Under the pieces are notes generated by a model that worked only from the letters and a program-made list of their open reading frames with translations, was not told the DNA's origin and searched no databases. From Cloacimonetes bacterium UBA3541 (GTDB lineage Bacteria; Cloacimonadota; Cloacimonadia; Cloacimonadales; Cloacimonadaceae), in assembly GCA_002376725.1 (NCBI GenBank), contig DFOM01000025.1:11974-75973 (forward strand): DNA of 64,000 nucleotides, in the 5' to 3' direction. Below, piece after piece: positions 1-8,199 of the stretch (positions within the stretch are counted from its first letter, which is position 1; each line of letters starts with the position of its first letter). The position numbers and the translations under genes are program-made.

Positions 1-1
1 G

Positions 2-532
2 CTGGTGAATAAGTCCTTGGCTACCGAAGAAGAAATCCTAAATTCTAAAAGAAAAGAACTGGCTGATCTTGAAGCAGAAGGAAATATCTTTGGCTCACTA
101 GCTGATTATAAAAATAAACTGATTAATGAAATTCGTGCTCAAGAAAATAGAGTTAAAGCTCTGCGTCAATCCGATACCACCTTACTCTATGTACAGCTTA
201 TTCCATCCGTAGTTAGTAATCAATTCTCCTGGGTTAAGATTTTCATCCTTAATTTCATCAAAGCTCTCGCAGTTTTAGTGGTAGGAGTTGTAGTTCTCTA
301 TTATGTTATAAGATTGATAGCCTATATCCTTTCTCTATTTGGGGTTAAGGGCTTTACTGCCAGTACCTTAGGTAGTAGCTATCGTTATGGGTATGGCGAC
401 TATTATAGCCGATCCTATTCACGGGATGGACACAAAGACCATAAAAGAAAAGTTAAAAGAATTTATAAAGATGGCAGACCAAACAATCTAACCAATAATA
501 AGGAAGAAATAAAGGATGAACCTAAATCCTGA
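2..532 (+). CDS. DUF4349-like membrane protein, 5' end cut by the window edge
   Basis: Only the C-terminal part (about 176 residues) is present; the frame is open to the first base, so the true start lies outside and the GTG at base 5 is probably internal. The visible part starts with a charged coiled-coil (residues ~5-50), then a short beta-like stretch (TTLLYVQLIP), one long hydrophobic segment (~78-110) and a basic, Tyr/Arg-rich cytoplasmic tail. Coiled-coil, TTxxYVxL strand and terminal membrane helix in this order resemble the C-terminal half of DUF4349 proteins; that is a resemblance read by eye. The next gene (NfeD) follows after 14 bases with its own GAAGGAGGTA ribosome site, so the two are likely co-transcribed. 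Function unknown. Confidence 0.55.
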   Translation: MVNKSLATEEEILNSKRKELADLEAEGNIFGSLADYKNKLINEIRAQENRVKALRQSDTTLLYVQLIPSVVSNQFSWVKIFILNFIKALAVLVVGVVVLYYVIRLIAYILSLFGVKGFTASTLGSSYRYGYGDYYSRSYSRDGHKDHKRKVKRIYKDGRPNNLTNNKEEIKDEPKS

Positions 533-546
533 AGGAGGTAGCTAAT

Positions 547-984
547 ATGCAACCCTGGCAAATATGGATTATTCTGGGAATTATTTTTATTATAATAGAA
601 ATTTTTGATCCAGCTTTCTTTTTCATTGCCTTAGGTATAGCTGCCCTCATCACCGGTTTATTGAGTCTTTTCTATATCGTTGGTAATAATATATTGTTGC
701 AACTAATTATTTTTGCGGTTCTTAGCTTTATATGTTTCCTTCTAACCCGAAGAATAGGAAAAAAAATTCTCCAGTTTCCCGCTACAGAAACAAATATCTT
801 TGCCCTAAAAGGTAAAACCGGTTTTGTCACTAAAGCTATTCCTCAAGATGGAAAAGGCTATGTGAAGGTAGGGGGAGAAGAGTGGTCAGCCATATCTGAA
901 GATGGTTCTCCTATAGAAGAAAATTCTAAAGTTATTATTCAGGGGGTAGAAGGTAATAAATTGATTGTGAAAAAAGCCCAATAA
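547..984 (+). CDS. NfeD-family membrane protein
   Basis: 145 residues, short for the family (the small NfeD1b type). Hydrophobic helices cover residues ~5-68 (an IWIILGIIFIIIEIFDPAF start typical of NfeD), followed by a soluble C-terminal OB-fold domain (~85-143) with the usual G-K-x-G-x-V and VxVxGEEWSA pattern. NfeD proteins work with SPFH/stomatin proteins in membrane-domain organisation; the usual stomatin partner is not downstream here. A near-perfect GGAGGT ribosome site precedes the ATG. Family call is firm, cellular role is inferred from the family. Confidence 0.85.
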   Translation: MQPWQIWIILGIIFIIIEIFDPAFFFIALGIAALITGLLSLFYIVGNNILLQLIIFAVLSFICFLLTRRIGKKILQFPATETNIFALKGKTGFVTKAIPQDGKGYVKVGGEEWSAISEDGSPIEENSKVIIQGVEGNKLIVKKAQ

Positions 985-1196
985 TGGACTCTTCAATTCA
1001 TTCCCTAAGAAATTATATTCTAATAGATTATAAAAATAGCCTATTACTCAACTGTTACTTTATCAAAACTAGAGTATTTATAGAATAGTACCTATTAGTA
1101 CCCATTTATTAATCATATATTATAAAAGACATTTACATAAATAAAAGAGTAAAAAATAAATAATAAATTATTTTTAAAAATAAATGAGTGCCCTTT

Positions 1197-1250
1197 TGAG
1201 GTTAAATTCCCCTCTTTTAGAGGAGTGTCCCGCAGAGATTGGGGGGTTAT
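1197..1250. repeat. candidate dispersed GC-rich palindromic element
   Basis: A G/C-rich island inside AT-rich DNA with CCTCT-TTT-AGAGG hairpin at about 1210-1222, then TCCCGCAGAGATTGGGGGG. Read on the reverse strand it encodes the peptide pattern SLRDTPLKEGNL, which I recall as a common product of short dispersed repeats in Bacteroidota-like genomes. Only one copy is visible here, so repeat status is inference. Confidence 0.35.
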
Positions 1251-1392
1251 TAAGTTCCTTCTTCCACATAATTGAAGAAAAAGAAGTGCATCTATGTGAA
1301 AAATCAATAAATATATAAAGTCTAGACTCCATTCCAAATCTGCTAATTATTCAACATTTTTTATAATTTAAATTTCCCTCCTTTGTTTTAAG

Positions 1393-1428
1393 TTCATCTT
1401 AACTCTCTCTTGTCTCTTTTTTGCGTAA
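1393..1428 (+). repeat. short intergenic repeat, copy A
   Basis: The 36 bases match the reverse complement of 23681-23715 with a few small indels; the shared core is CTCTCTCTTGTCTCTTTT. Both copies lie in long gene-free stretches about 22 kb apart. Confidence 0.55.
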
Positions 1429-1633
1429 GTAGCTAAGGGACAGCCAAGTAGGAGCTTAGAGACAGATTTGTGCTTTAACCAATTGTCTATGTGTTGATTA
1501 TCGTTTTCCTAAATAAACTTGTCGGACTATAATAAAATTAACCTACTAATATAAATTATGCGTATATTCTGAAAATATTATTCTTAATATAATGCTTTTA
1601 TTTTACTGGAATAATTGGAAAGTAGATAGAGCT

Positions 1634-3547
1634 TTAAAATTCTGTGCTTATTCTGGTGAAGAAATTTATTCCTGGACCGGGATATCCATACTCTGTTTCG
1701 TAATAAGTATCAAATATATTTTCTAAGCCTAGGGTAAGATTGAATTTTTGGAATTTATAGGAGAGATTTATATTATGAAGCCAGTAAGAAGATATAGTGT
1801 GATAGTTATTTAATTTATCTTGGCTTAAACGGTTATCTGTATAACTGCACATATATTTAAATTTCAATTTCCAGGGCAAAGTTAAATTCTGGGTAAAGAT
1901 AACTTGATGATGAGGCGTTTCGGTTAGTTGATAATCCTCACTCCCTTCCCACCAGATACAAGAGTAGGCAGCTTCGCTTTCCCACCAGACAAACGGTTTA
2001 AACAACAGACTGTATTCAGCACCGACAGAATGAACTTTATAGATATTTTGATAAATATCACCTTGTCTATCAATCAGATTCCGTATATCATTATAAAACA
2101 AACTGAGTTGATTGATAAGAAATATACTTCCTGTTTTTATATCCTGTTGATGGCTAATTTCGTATTTGATAGCGTTTTGAGGTTTAAGGTCTGGGTTACC
2201 GTTTTCAGCAGAAAAAAGCTGTCGCATAGTAGGAAAAGAGATATTATTTCCGATAGAGACAGTACTTTTACTTTGTTCATTCCATTTAAGATTAATGGAA
2301 GCAGAAGGTTCAGTAAAGAAACTTAGTGAACTTTTCAAATCGCAATGATGACTGCTTGCTCCCCAGCTAGCGATAATATTAGTTTTATTATTCAGCTGGT
2401 ACTTCCACTGGCAGAAAGCATTATAAATATTTAGCCAGTGAGGAGTCCAATCCAGGTAGTTTCCATTATCCTTTCTTGTGCTGTGCATAGATTCAGCTCT
2501 TAGACCAAAATTGATGGTATTCCGTGCATCAGGAATCCATTCCATACTTGGATTAAAGCCCAGAGTGTAGTAACGCATATGGCTATCAAGAGTGAGATGT
2601 TGATGGGATGCATCACTGAATTCCTGGTAAATATCTTGACCTCCATCGTAATATAAGTGAGAACTTAACTTGAAAAACTCATTGAGGATTTCTTCATATT
2701 CCAGAGTTGTCCAATAGTGCATCCAATCAATGTACTGACGATAATCAAGGGTATAAATAGGGGAAGGAATGAGTTTTTCTGGAACATAAGTTAAACCAAA
2801 AGAAGTTCCTACCTGTCGGAAAGGATTTAACTTCCAGTCTAAACGAGTTTGAAAGTCATATTGTGTTTTTTTACTGTGATTTCGCACTCCTCCATTTTCA
2901 AAGGGAGTAGGAGTGAAATTTTCCGGAAGCACGATTCCTTCATTATGTTCTCTAGCTAGACTAACTCTATAGCCCAAATTTTTAAGTTTGTGGTCTGAAC
3001 TTATCTCCAATCTATTAGAATTGTTTCGTTTAGCTAATAGATTTAGCTTTAACCAGCTATCTTTATCTGGGTCATTGGTAATAATATTGACCACACCACC
3101 CATAGTATTTGTTCCATAAATAGCAGCACTAGGACCTTTAATAATCTGAATTTCCTTTATTTCAGCGGGGGAAAATTGATGCAAGTCAATATTGCCAAAA
3201 TAGCCACTATTAAGAGGACGCCCATCAATCATAACTTTCACTTCATTGCTCCGAAAACCCCGGATACGAAGATTGCTTTCATCTTTTGTTCCAGTAGTGT
3301 TCGTTAATCCAGCAATATCTTGTAATCCTTCATAAAGATTTAGAGCAGAATTCCCTTTCAGCTCAGGGTAATCAATAAAATGAAGGGCTCCAATGGCATC
3401 CTCTGGCTTGCCTGCTATAACTCTCACGGTCGGAAGTAGATATCTCTTTTTAGTCAAAGAATCCACCAGAGCCGGATTTGATATATCTTCTGCGAAATAA
3501 CTCAGAGGTAAAAGAAGTATTAATAAAAGGTGCAGATATCTGGACAA
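1634..3547 (-). CDS. TonB-dependent outer-membrane receptor
   Basis: 637 residues with signal peptide (1-19). A TonB-box-like stretch (LPTVRVIAG) is followed by a plug domain at ~50-155 with the classic signatures LRIRGFRSNEVKVMIDGRP, IKEIQIIKGPSAAIYG and GGVVNIIT; the rest is a beta-barrel ending in the family pattern LENIFDTYY and a terminal Phe. It imports a scarce ligand across the outer membrane using TonB/ExbBD energy; size and sequence resemble BtuB/siderophore-type receptors, but the ligand cannot be read. It follows a lipoprotein gene after 5 bases, so the two form one operon behind a structured RNA leader, which hints at cofactor or metal control. The length is normal for small receptors. 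Confidence 0.9.
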   Translation of the reverse strand: MSRYLHLLLILLLPLSYFAEDISNPALVDSLTKKRYLLPTVRVIAGKPEDAIGALHFIDYPELKGNSALNLYEGLQDIAGLTNTTGTKDESNLRIRGFRSNEVKVMIDGRPLNSGYFGNIDLHQFSPAEIKEIQIIKGPSAAIYGTNTMGGVVNIITNDPDKDSWLKLNLLAKRNNSNRLEISSDHKLKNLGYRVSLAREHNEGIVLPENFTPTPFENGGVRNHSKKTQYDFQTRLDWKLNPFRQVGTSFGLTYVPEKLIPSPIYTLDYRQYIDWMHYWTTLEYEEILNEFFKLSSHLYYDGGQDIYQEFSDASHQHLTLDSHMRYYTLGFNPSMEWIPDARNTINFGLRAESMHSTRKDNGNYLDWTPHWLNIYNAFCQWKYQLNNKTNIIASWGASSHHCDLKSSLSFFTEPSASINLKWNEQSKSTVSIGNNISFPTMRQLFSAENGNPDLKPQNAIKYEISHQQDIKTGSIFLINQLSLFYNDIRNLIDRQGDIYQNIYKVHSVGAEYSLLFKPFVWWESEAAYSCIWWEGSEDYQLTETPHHQVIFTQNLTLPWKLKFKYMCSYTDNRLSQDKLNNYHTISSYWLHNINLSYKFQKFNLTLGLENIFDTYYETEYGYPGPGINFFTRISTEF

Positions 3548-3552
3548 AAATA

Positions 3553-4365
3553 CTATTCCGTTACCATTTCTGTGCTTTCAAAACCACTTAAATCGTTGGG
3601 TATCGTAAAGGTCAGATCAGCATATTCTTGAGGAGCCAGCGAGAAATCAAAATTCTGGATAGAGGTTGCTCCATAGACATTAATCTTAGCCAGTTTTTTA
3701 AATTTCTTCAGGCTACCAGGAAGTGTGGAATTGAAGTTTGGGAAAGTTGTAACCTCTGAATTAAGTAAATAATAGCCATCATTTATTAACTCGGGTTGAT
3801 AATTCTTGCTGTATCCGTCCACAGCTACTAATGCGACGGAATCATAAGCTGCAATGCCCTGAAGCAAGTCACTTAGTTTGATAGCATCCTCACCGATACC
3901 AGACCAGTTATCCACTGTGTAGGTGTTAAGTCCACGCAATTCAATTAATTTAGAATCCTTACTACCGGTATCAACATCCACTTTACGATAGAGACGAAAC
4001 AATCCTGCATTTCTAACTTTGAATGCAGAAGGAAGTTCCATATCGGGAAACCAGGTTCTATGGTCGTCACTTGGAACATAGTAACCTTGAGAAAATATTT
4101 CCCAGGGTAAGTCATAACCGGCATAAGCACTTTGCCGAGGGCTGAAACCATCAGTTGCACTTACAATTTCATAGGCAAATAAAGGGCGGAAATCAATAGT
4201 TGTGTCTTCCTCCAGAGGGTCAATATGATTACGCACAGTATCGGGATTGATAAATTGGTCAAGTTGATAGCCTAAAATCTTGACTTCTGAGGGGTTGTCT
4301 TTTTCACTGCAAGCTGTAAATGCTAATAGCAGTAAAAGTACCAATAAATAAATCAGCTTCTTCAT
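3553..4365 (-). CDS. lipoprotein with molybdopterin-oxidoreductase-like segment
   Basis: 270 residues. Signal peptide with lipobox LAFTAC (Cys 19), so it is lipid-anchored. The middle (~95-200) reads like the fold of the oxidoreductase molybdopterin-binding family: a W-S-G-I-G then KLSDLLQGI, V-A-L-V-A-V-DGYS, and near the end LKKFKKLAKINVYG, matching the VpLxxLL, v.f.a.DGYs and vKwlkkIev landmarks. The cofactor-binding Cys and the GxPLRL motif are not seen, so it may bind ligand without being an enzyme. First gene of an operon with the TonB receptor; it probably acts in the periplasm or outer membrane with that receptor. A strong AGGAGG ribosome site at 4370-4375 sets the start. Family resemblance is by eye. 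Confidence 0.75.
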   Translation of the reverse strand: MKKLIYLLVLLLLLAFTACSEKDNPSEVKILGYQLDQFINPDTVRNHIDPLEEDTTIDFRPLFAYEIVSATDGFSPRQSAYAGYDLPWEIFSQGYYVPSDDHRTWFPDMELPSAFKVRNAGLFRLYRKVDVDTGSKDSKLIELRGLNTYTVDNWSGIGEDAIKLSDLLQGIAAYDSVALVAVDGYSKNYQPELINDGYYLLNSEVTTFPNFNSTLPGSLKKFKKLAKINVYGATSIQNFDFSLAPQEYADLTFTIPNDLSGFESTEMVTE

Positions 4366-4511
4366 TTATCCTCCTGAAAGCTGTAAAAGAGGGGAAAATA
4401 TTTATTTTCCCGCCTTTCCAAGTAATGGGAGGCATAGCCGTTTCCAGCTATACCCTATCGGTGTTTAGTCTTGCTAGTGATAGTTTAGAGCCAAACACTC
4501 AGCGTAGTTCT
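4366..4511 (-). ncRNA. structured 5' leader, riboswitch-like, of the TonB operon
   Basis: From the predicted start of transcription to the lipoprotein ATG the RNA is about 140 nt and highly foldable. It has a perfect stem of 10 pairs (one U-G) closed by a GAAA tetraloop at 4431-4454; an upstream stem GTGTTT/AAACAC (4493-4498 with 4461-4466); an alternative GCCT/AGGC pairing (4412-4415 with 4430-4433) that competes with the base of the tetraloop stem; and a perfect 9-pair hairpin GGGAAAATA/TATTTTCCC (4392-4411) just before the ribosome site. Mutually exclusive pairings followed by a hairpin near the Shine-Dalgarno are what a riboswitch expression platform looks like. Local sequence recalls cobalamin- or Moco-type elements, but I cannot assign a class. 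Confidence 0.5.
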
Positions 4512-4539
4512 AATTTATGATACTAGTCTTTATTGTCAA
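4512..4539 (-). promoter_or_regulatory. sigma70-type promoter of the lipoprotein/TonB operon
   Basis: Reverse strand TTGACA (4534-4539), 16-base spacer, TAAATT (4512-4517). It places the RNA start near 4505, giving the long structured leader. Confidence 0.6.
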
Positions 4540-4824
4540 GATAAATTCAGGACTGAAACAATTATTAACTTAGGAAGAAATAAAATGAGAAAACTTAAAT
4601 ACTGATAAATAAATGCATTTTTATTGACAAGAAAAGCTTGCTTAGATGTTAGGATATAGCAGATGAAAAATATAAACTGCTTATAAATTATCTATTAAAT
4701 ATAGAAAAAAAGCTTAGGGATAATTATAAAATGGAATTTTATTTGTTATCAAGTATCGGGACTATGGTAGTTTTTTTACTTTTATGAGTTTTTACAGTTT
4801 ATAAATAAAAGAGGTTAAATTGAG

Positions 4825-5901
4825 ATGTTAGCTATAAAGAATCTTTCCCGTAGTTTTGGGGATATAAAAGCAGTACAAAATATAAGTTTTACTGCAGATA
4901 AAGGTGAAATTGTAGGTTTTCTTGGTCCTAATGGTGCAGGAAAAACAACCACTCTGCGAATGATAGTGGGTTATTTGCAACCTGATAGTGGTTTAATTGA
5001 ATTAGATGGAGAAAATGTTTTTGATAATCCTCTTGCTGCCAGTGCTCGGATAGGTTATCTTCCAGAGCTTAATCCCCTTTATGATGAAATGATGGTAGAT
5101 GAATTTCTGCGTTATATCGCTGACTTACGTAGAATGAAGGAACCGAATCTTTCGGAAAGATTGGAGCTTGTGCGTGATAAATGTGGTTTGGATGAAGTCT
5201 GGAAACAGAAAATTGCTACTCTTTCCAAAGGTTATCGTCAACGCACTGGTCTAGCTCAAGCAATACTTCATAATCCGGACTTACTTATTTTAGATGAACC
5301 AACCAGCGGACTAGACCCCAATCAAATTCTAGAGATACGGGATTTGATTCGTGAATTAGGAGAAGATAAAACCGTTATCCTTTCCAGTCATATTATGCAG
5401 GAAGTGCAAGCACTCTGTTCCCGTGTGATAATTATTCATAGAGGACAAATAATTGTGGATGATAGCATAGAAAATCTTGGTTCCTATATTTCTGGGACTA
5501 GTGAAATAGTGCTGGAACTGGAAGCAGAAAATCCAGATTTTCAACCTTGGTTGATTCAATATCCAGAGGTTCAACTTACAGAAATAGAACAGAAAGATGA
5601 ACATTTAGAGTTAAAGTTCACCATTCCAGTAGAAATGGATATCCGTAAGGAATTATCTGCTTATGTACTAGATCAAGGTTGGAATCTTATCAGTATCTAT
5701 AAAGAAACTCAAAGTCTTGAAGAAATATTTCATCTTCTTACTTCTCAGGAACCTTTCTATACAGAAGAAGAGATTTTAGAAGAGGAAGAAATGTTGTCTG
5801 AAGGAGATAATAAACCAGAGACAGAAGAAGAGGCAACTTCTTTAGAGGAAACTCAGGAACCTTCAAATGAAGAAGAATCCTCAACCAAGGAGCAACAATG
5901 A
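4825..5901 (+). CDS. ABC transporter ATP-binding protein, GldA-like
   Basis: 358 residues. Walker A GPNGAGKT at 34-41, signature LSKGYRQR (~132-139), Walker B LLILDEPTSGLDP and a switch His in SSHIMQ. The N-terminal ~220 residues are a standard ATPase; residues ~225-305 are the extra C-terminal domain of GldA/CcmA-like exporters, followed by an unusual ~50-residue Glu-rich acidic tail. It overlaps the permease gene by 4 bases (ATGA). ATPase, permease, GldG-like auxiliary protein and DUF4340 protein make the four-gene module found in Bacteroidota (gldAFG for gliding) and many non-gliding bacteria. Substrate unknown. The upstream 300 bases carry a TTGACA at 4624-4629. Confidence 0.9.
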   Translation: MLAIKNLSRSFGDIKAVQNISFTADKGEIVGFLGPNGAGKTTTLRMIVGYLQPDSGLIELDGENVFDNPLAASARIGYLPELNPLYDEMMVDEFLRYIADLRRMKEPNLSERLELVRDKCGLDEVWKQKIATLSKGYRQRTGLAQAILHNPDLLILDEPTSGLDPNQILEIRDLIRELGEDKTVILSSHIMQEVQALCSRVIIIHRGQIIVDDSIENLGSYISGTSEIVLELEAENPDFQPWLIQYPEVQLTEIEQKDEHLELKFTIPVEMDIRKELSAYVLDQGWNLISIYKETQSLEEIFHLLTSQEPFYTEEEILEEEEMLSEGDNKPETEEEATSLEETQEPSNEEESSTKEQQ

Positions 5902-6620
5902 ATCCTGCTTTAACTATTGCCAATAAAGAATATTCGCTGGCTAATCGTTCTTTAAGCACTTATATCATCTACGGAGTATATCTTCTGGCTTGCGGTATCT
6001 GGTTTGCTCTTAATGCTTTAAAAATGGGAGCAGCAGATATGAGAGGTATCTTCAGTATTATGCATACCCTATTTTTGTTTTTTATACCTGCTTTAACTAT
6101 GGGAAGTATTGCTAAAGAACGAAGCACCGGCACCCTGGAGCTTATTAGCACCTTACCTATCAAGCTTAGTCATATCGTTTGGGGTAAGTTTCTAGGTGTT
6201 TTATTCCAGTTAGCCACCGTTCTGCTCTTTACTCTTGTATTTGCTTTTTTGATTAGTCTTTTTGGAATAGGAGTTGATTACGGAGCTATCTTTACCGGTT
6301 ATCTGGGTTTATTATGTGCAGGATCTGCTTTTATAGCAATAGGGATTTTTGCCAGTAGTCTAACAGACAATCAGGTTTTGGCTTTTATTTCAGCCCTTGC
6401 TATCTCTGGTGTCCTTTTTATTATAGGTCGCATAAGTGATTTAATTCCTCTAAAGCTTTTTGCAACAATTGAATACTTAGGTTTTGATTATCATTTGGAA
6501 AACTTCCTTAAAGGAGTTATTGATACCAGAGACCTCATTTGGTTTGCTGCAGTGACGATAATCTTTATCCTTTTAGCTCAATTTCGACTTCAAGCTCAAA
6601 ACCTCAGTCAGGAGCGATAA
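5898..6620 (+). CDS. ABC transporter permease, GldF-like
   Basis: 240 residues with six predicted membrane helices. The KERSTGTLELISTLPIK motif after the second helix is the hallmark of GldF/ABC-2 type permeases coupled to GldA-like ATPases. It overlaps the ATPase gene by 4 bases and is followed one base later by the auxiliary membrane gene, so all are translated as a coupled unit. Works as inner-membrane half of an exporter; what it moves is not known. Confidence 0.88.
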   Translation: MNPALTIANKEYSLANRSLSTYIIYGVYLLACGIWFALNALKMGAADMRGIFSIMHTLFLFFIPALTMGSIAKERSTGTLELISTLPIKLSHIVWGKFLGVLFQLATVLLFTLVFAFLISLFGIGVDYGAIFTGYLGLLCAGSAFIAIGIFASSLTDNQVLAFISALAISGVLFIIGRISDLIPLKLFATIEYLGFDYHLENFLKGVIDTRDLIWFAAVTIIFILLAQFRLQAQNLSQER

Positions 6621-6621
6621 G

Positions 6622-8199
6622 ATGAATACACGCCATCAAATTATCACCTCCTATATCATCAAAGTTCTAATTGTTATATTAGTGCTGATAATCTCCAGTT
6701 TTTTATATCTCAGGATTGACCTTAGCAAAAGCAAATCCTACACTCTCGGCAAAGCAACTAAAGAAACCCTTCATTCTCTGAGAGATAAAGTAGTAGTAAA
6801 AGTATTCGCATCCCGGGATTTACCGCAAGAATTGAGCACGATAAACCGTAGTCTGAAAGATATGCTGGAGGAATTTTCCCATAATTCTCATAACAAGTTT
6901 AGCTTTGAATATGTTCGGGCAGAAAATAACAAAGAATTGATTGAACAAGCTAGGGATTATGGTATTCCAGCTTATTCTTTCACCGCTTTTGAGGATGAAA
7001 AGCTGGTTACTAAAGAAGTAGTCTTTGGCTTGTATCTGGAAAGTGCAGGGAAATCTTCCTCAATGTATCTGAGACCTGGTATGGAAAGAATGATGGAATA
7101 TCAGCTGTTAAAACAGATTAATAAACTACATCCAGATAATTTACCTGAATTGACTGTCTTTATGGATTCTCTTAGTATGATTCATCAATATACCAATTAC
7201 GCAGATGCCTTAGCCACCTTCTTCCTTGAATTGATGGATAACTATAGAATCACCTATACTGACCTCAATACACGCCCTAAATATACTCCTGTGATGCTCT
7301 GTTTAGGAACAATTGATACCTTGAGCACAAAACAACTCTATAATCTTGATCAGTATTTAATGCAAAATGGTAAGATAGTTATGACTCAGGACCGTGCTTT
7401 AATGTTTATGTCTGAACAGGGTTCCGGGTTAGCTCTATTAAATGGACCTATATTCAGATTGCTTGATCATTATGGAATTCATATAGAACCAAATATCGTT
7501 TTAGATAGAGAATGTGAATATGGTAGAGGTAGTGGTTTAGGAACTATAGTTCCCTATCCCTTTATTCCAAGATTGCGTCCTAATCCTGATTATCCTTATA
7601 CCGCTGGTTTTCAAGTCATTACAATGAATATTGCTTCTGAAATAAATCCCATACCAGATGCTAAAATCAAGTTTGAAAAAGTACTGCAAACCTCCAATCA
7701 TTCTAATATTCTGATAGGACCAGAGTTTAGGGTAGATGTAGCTGTTCAACGAGGTCTGGACCCATCATATCTAAATCAAGCTCCTAAAACTGTTGCTGCT
7801 GAGGTTTCAGGCACCTTTCACAGCTTTTTTAATGAAGCTCTAGATGATAGTACCTTCTATAACTCCACGGATAAGGCTAAAATTATCCTCTTTGGTGATA
7901 GTGAATTTCCTCTGGAATTTAGTGCCGGTGCTTTTATAGTTCTTAATGCAGTAGATTATCTTCTCGGAAGGAACGATATGATAAAAATCCGTTCTCCGAG
8001 AGATGTTTACAATGAACTAAGTGCTGAAGTTTATATGCAAAAACACCAGATGCAACCTGCTGAACCAGAAAAGACAATCTCTATCTTAAATAGATATTTT
8101 CGTCTAGCTGCTATTTTCTTGCCTGTGCTTCTTCTGGCTCTGTTCGGCATCATTCAAGCCTCCCGATATACTGCAAAAGTTAAATATGAAGAAAAATAA
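6622..8199 (+). CDS. GldG-like ABC auxiliary membrane protein
   Basis: 525 residues: N-terminal membrane helix (~11-30), large periplasmic region and a C-terminal helix (~497-517). The start SKSKSYTLGKATKETLHSLRDKVVVKVFAS is the typical opening of GldG/ABC-type uncharacterised auxiliary proteins (the D-x-T-xx-xYTLs-x-Tkx-L pattern), and the periplasmic part has the glutamine-amidotransferase-like fold of the family. It pairs with the GldF-like permease just upstream and overlaps the DUF4340 gene by 14 bases. Family is firm; function is known only as part of the ABC module. Confidence 0.85.
   Translation: MNTRHQIITSYIIKVLIVILVLIISSFLYLRIDLSKSKSYTLGKATKETLHSLRDKVVVKVFASRDLPQELSTINRSLKDMLEEFSHNSHNKFSFEYVRAENNKELIEQARDYGIPAYSFTAFEDEKLVTKEVVFGLYLESAGKSSSMYLRPGMERMMEYQLLKQINKLHPDNLPELTVFMDSLSMIHQYTNYADALATFFLELMDNYRITYTDLNTRPKYTPVMLCLGTIDTLSTKQLYNLDQYLMQNGKIVMTQDRALMFMSEQGSGLALLNGPIFRLLDHYGIHIEPNIVLDRECEYGRGSGLGTIVPYPFIPRLRPNPDYPYTAGFQVITMNIASEINPIPDAKIKFEKVLQTSNHSNILIGPEFRVDVAVQRGLDPSYLNQAPKTVAAEVSGTFHSFFNEALDDSTFYNSTDKAKIILFGDSEFPLEFSAGAFIVLNAVDYLLGRNDMIKIRSPRDVYNELSAEVYMQKHQMQPAEPEKTISILNRYFRLAAIFLPVLLLALFGIIQASRYTAKVKYEEK

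Larger units (their letters stand above)
985..1633. other. gene-free stretch between convergent genes
   Basis: About 650 bases, very AT-rich, with no convincing gene; the small open frames here are low-complexity. It holds two things listed separately: a GC-rich island with a small hairpin (1197-1250) and a sequence (1393-1428) that recurs inverted at 23681-23715. A TGTCTCT/AGAGACA inverted pair also lies around 1411-1470. No clear intrinsic terminator was seen for either flanking gene. Confidence 0.6.

Noticed and set aside
1113..1337. 74-residue reverse-strand open frame between two genes
   Set aside because: No ribosome site, low-complexity ends, and its middle is the GC-rich repeat-like island; treated as non-coding.
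4366..4511. Assignment of the leader to the adenosylcobalamin riboswitch class
   Set aside because: The core GGGAAxxCxGGTG block and the GCCACTG B12 box are absent; resemblance is only local.
4320..4520. 66-residue forward frame across the TonB operon leader
   Set aside because: Lies on the opposite strand of a structured leader and has no ribosome site or family.
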